Position numbers and translations under genes: made by a program. Below, one piece after another: positions 5,877-6,544 of a DNA stretch of 6,544 nt. Source of the stretch: JAXGXQ01 sp040772685 (GTDB lineage: Bacteria > Bacillota > Clostridia > Saccharofermentanales > UBA5734). The stretch's first letter is position 1. Each line of letters starts with the position of its first letter. The stretch is taken from assembly GCA_040772685.1 (NCBI GenBank), contig JAXGXQ010000010.1, forward strand, positions 1-6,544, read 5' to 3'. The notes under the pieces were generated by a model that did not search any database, was not told the origin of the DNA, and saw only the letters and a list, made by a program, of their open reading frames with translations.

Positions 5877-6344
5877 ATGAAGAGTAAAAAATCAAAAATA
5901 CGTGATCGACACTAGTCGACCAGTTTATTCAGATCGAACTGATCTTGGTAATCGCGATCTCTTGATAGTATCCTTGATTTCAACTGTTATTTTCTCAAGT
6001 ATCCTTAAAAATGTGAGAGACCGGCTGTCGCGTCAATCGCAAACAAATCTCAAGAATTCACCGGACTCATTTGATTTTAAGTGATTCATTTGACCTGGAT
6101 GCTCTCGCTCAAATGTTTATTATTGAATCCGTGATTGTGTGTCCATCTGGTGGGTTATACCAATTCATGGATGGAGCAATTTGCTACAGTAAGCATTTTG
6201 AATTGATTTCATCATGACGAGAACGAGGATGATGAAAGTGACACAGTAGAAGAAGTACCGTATTTGAAAAATGGCAATATCATGATAATGAGACTGATAG
6301 ATGGGTTGGATGAACGTTGCGACGTGAGTATGGTGAAAGAATAA
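5877..6344 (+). pseudogene. Broken unrecognised gene or chance open frames
   Basis: AAGGA (5864-5868) and ATG at 5877 open a frame (MKSKKSKIRD) that stops after 12 codons. Three further open stretches follow in successive frames. 5881-6084 reads KYVIDTSRPVYSD, then GNRDLLIVSLIS, then LKNVRDRLSRQSQ. About 6071-6217 reads SDSFDLDALAQMFIIESVIV, then CPSGGLYQFMDGAICYSKHF. 6207-6344 reads HHDENEDDESDTVEEVPYLK, then NGNIMIMRLIDGLDERCDVS. They could be one damaged gene of about 150 codons. The KYVIDTS start faintly recalls PIN domains such as the N-terminus of PhoH-like proteins, but the rest does not confirm this. In AT-rich DNA, open runs of 45-60 codons can also arise by chance. Confidence 0.25.
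6064..6101 (+). repeat. Imperfect 19-bp tandem repeat
   Basis: GACTCATTTGA (6064-6074) recurs as GATTCATTTGA (6083-6093), matching at 10 of 11 bases; over the full 19-base units 12 of 19 match. Because 19 is not a multiple of three, the repeat moves the reading DSFD from one frame to the next. It would account for the first frame break in the damaged open region. Confidence 0.4.
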
Positions 6345-6544
6345 AAGGGCTGTAAGTCAGTGATATCAAGGGTTTAAGCACAACTATCAAATGTACTAAT
6401 GTTACAGAAGCATTATACGTCTATCCATCCAATCATGACACGGAAGTAAGCAAGATATAGACCTAAATTAAGAATCACATACAATATATAGATTAAGAAA
6501 ACAAGGTGCTCAACACACCACAAACATACATAACCGAAGCAGGA
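6345..6544. other. AT-rich tail with no feature seen
   Basis: I see no gene, tRNA, strong hairpin or repeat array here. Only a 7-bp inverted match (TTGGATG at 6305-6311 with CATCCAA at 6425-6431) stands out slightly, and it is within chance. Confidence 0.5.

Noticed and set aside
6300..6435. Inverted TTGGATG/CATCCAA pair as mobile-element ends
   Set aside because: Seven bases at this distance is expected by chance; no transposase or target duplication is seen.

Overview
The window looks like a piece of a Firmicutes chromosome, probably an anaerobic clostridial-type bacterium. The reasons are strong AGGAG-type ribosome binding sites, use of GTG starts, a textbook TTGACA/TATAAT promoter, a lipoprotein signal peptide, and a specialised NusG-like factor next to polysaccharide genes. 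Coding regions are of balanced GC, while 1850-2380 and 5735-6544 are clearly AT-richer. This assignment is inference; nothing in the window fixes a genus.

Layout. (1) 44-775, plus strand: a P-loop (MinD/CobQ-like) ATP-binding protein. (2) A large hairpin at 794-837 separates it from a convergent minus-strand pair. The pair is a secreted lipoprotein with a cytochrome b5-type heme-binding domain (1807-1379), followed by a four-helix membrane protein with two His-X13-His pairs (1285-863). Together they look like a small membrane-to-surface heme electron-transfer module. (3) 1808-2412 is AT-rich and without a credible gene. It holds a perfect 10-bp inverted repeat, a small T-tailed hairpin and a perfect consensus promoter at 2307-2334. 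(4) 2413-5734, plus strand: a CapD/PglF/WbpM-type nucleotide-sugar 4,6-dehydratase, a NusG paralogue of the LoaP/RfaH/UpxY kind, and a winged-helix regulator. This is the typical head of an exopolysaccharide or capsule locus. (5) 5735-6544 has no intact gene. It may hold the 5' end of a group II intron and a broken, unrecognised gene.

The main oddity is that about ten frame changes fall in some 780 bases (3943-4720), across the 3' end of the dehydratase and the 5' half of the NusG-like gene. The code on both sides is clean. Each short segment, read in its own frame, still gives good family-like protein. This points to a stretch of poor consensus sequence or to very recent decay, and should be settled before either gene is called functional or dead.

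I see no convincing new defence or mobile system here. The more interesting biology is the diheme cytochrome/b5 lipoprotein pair and the dehydratase/antiterminator/winged-helix set, whose expected downstream polysaccharide genes do not appear in the remaining 800 bases.
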